NCBI RefSeq assembly: GCF_003051055.1
Contig: NZ_QAON01000002.1
Coordinates: forward strand, 62,001-126,000
Direction of reading: 5' to 3'
DNA from: Agitococcus lubricus
GTDB taxonomy: Bacteria; Pseudomonadota; Gammaproteobacteria; Pseudomonadales; Moraxellaceae
Length of the DNA: 64,000 nucleotides
Below the pieces are notes generated by a model. The model was not told where the DNA came from. It worked only from the letters and a program-made list of their open reading frames with translations, and searched no databases. Positions 63,568 through 64,000 of this stretch are shown piece by piece; positions within the stretch are counted from its first letter, which is position 1, and each line of letters opens with the position of its first letter. A program made the position numbers and the translations under genes.

Positions 63568-64000
63568 TCATATCCCTAATTTTTGACGAATACGACCAAA
63601 TAATCCCCCTAAACCTGATGCCGTTTTGGCGACTACAGGCTCTTGAGCATTCACACTATGCCCAAAGCGGGTATCGGAGATGGTAGTATTGGATAAGGGC
63701 ATCATAGGATGAGACACTAACAGGTCTTGACTGTGTACTGCATTAATAAAACCAATAATCGCATTAAGCTCTAAGGCTAAATCCTGTGCCGCTTTATTGA
63801 TGCTTGCTTTTTGTTTAGAAAAATAAGCTGCCATACGAATCATATGTTTAGCATGACGCGAGTTGGCCATATTCGGCCACTGTTTAATCGTAAACTCGTC
63901 AGTTGCAGATAAGTCACTTGCTAGGGTTGCCGATGATTGTGATAAGGTCAGCTCATAAAAAATATCTGTGAACGTCAAGGACTCAAGCGCCGTAAACGGG
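63568..64000 (-). CDS. Hypothetical protein, runs off right edge
   Basis: A reading frame open to the window edge: the visible 136 residues start at a TTG (63978) but the frame continues to base 64000 (PFTALES before LTFTDIFYEL), so the true start is outside. It contains a helical middle (MIRMAAYFSKQKASINKAAQDLALELNAIIGFINAVHSQ), a Ser/Thr-rich later part and a C-terminal GLGGLFGRIRQKLGI. No family recognised. Confidence 0.6.
   Translation of the reverse strand, partial: PFTALESLTFTDIFYELTLSQSSATLASDLSATDEFTIKQWPNMANSRHAKHMIRMAAYFSKQKASINKAAQDLALELNAIIGFINAVHSQDLLVSHPMMPLSNTTISDTRFGHSVNAQEPVVAKTASGLGGLFGRIRQKLGI

Noticed and set aside
1-64000. tRNA, rRNA or CRISPR features
   Set aside because: No cloverleaf-like segment, rRNA core or regularly spaced direct repeats were seen on reading; a tRNA scan could still find one missed by eye.

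Overview
The window looks like a contiguous piece of a gammaproteobacterial chromosome, most probably from the family Moraxellaceae. Three things point there: a response regulator and sensor kinase that closely match BfmR/BfmS of Acinetobacter, the order rpsT / murJ / ribF-ileS-lspA-fkpB-ispH, and a type IV pilus locus (pilSR, minor pilins, PilY1, PilE) laid out as in Pseudomonas and Acinetobacter. The species cannot be named from the sequence. I saw no tRNA, rRNA, CRISPR array, prophage or intact transposase gene.

Layout. 1-8330: a guanidine-utilisation operon. A candidate sigma-54 promoter and a guanidine-I (ykkC) riboswitch precede an ABC importer, a two-subunit carboxyguanidine deiminase and a urea/guanidine carboxylase, ending at a hairpin terminator. 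8500-12830: a novel lipoprotein, a metallo-beta-lactamase-fold hydrolase, YajQ, a hotdog thioesterase-like protein, pirin and an HslJ-like lipoprotein. 12826-18702: dnaE-accA-tilS on the minus strand. 18790-21713: two copies of a MITE-like repeat, an RDD membrane protein and NadE. 21993-34470: PilS/PilR, ThiO, FimT, then the minus-strand cluster fimU-pilV-pilW-pilX-pilY1-pilE. 34598-40473: ribF, ileS, lspA, fkpB, ispH (minus strand). 40476-42235: an accessory insert with a decayed cytosine-5 DNA methyltransferase and a YefM/YoeB toxin-antitoxin pair. 42431-45760: murJ, rpsT, Fur-type bfd and bfr. 46172-53367: bfmRS diverging from nrdAB. 53560-64000: an MpaB/Lcp-like oxygenase, a small coiled-coil protein, a full-length MITE copy, a DMT transporter, ffh with an overlapping 57-codon small gene, cytochrome c assembly and CorC-like membrane proteins, an esterase, a gamma-carbonic-anhydrase-like protein, two NUDIX hydrolases and a gene running off the right edge.

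How the parts work together. In the first operon guanidine should be sensed by the riboswitch, imported, carboxylated with ATP and bicarbonate on a biotin enzyme, and deiminated to allophanate. The sigma-54 promoter would tie this to nitrogen limitation. Allophanate hydrolase, the last step, is not in the window. The pilus region holds both the sensor/regulator pair that drives pilin transcription through sigma-54 and the complete minor pilin/PilY1 tip set. The nrd promoter carries two perfect DnaA boxes and a correctly spaced NrdR box pair around a good -35/-10, so dNTP supply should respond to replication initiation and nucleotide pools.

The most notable items are the double control of the guanidine operon, a three-copy MITE family with TA target duplications, PilY1 with its von Willebrand domain split by two beta-sandwich-like repeats, the nrdAB control region, the decayed methyltransferase, and a small membrane-protein gene overlapping the ffh stop codon. 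I did not find a clearly undescribed multi-gene system.
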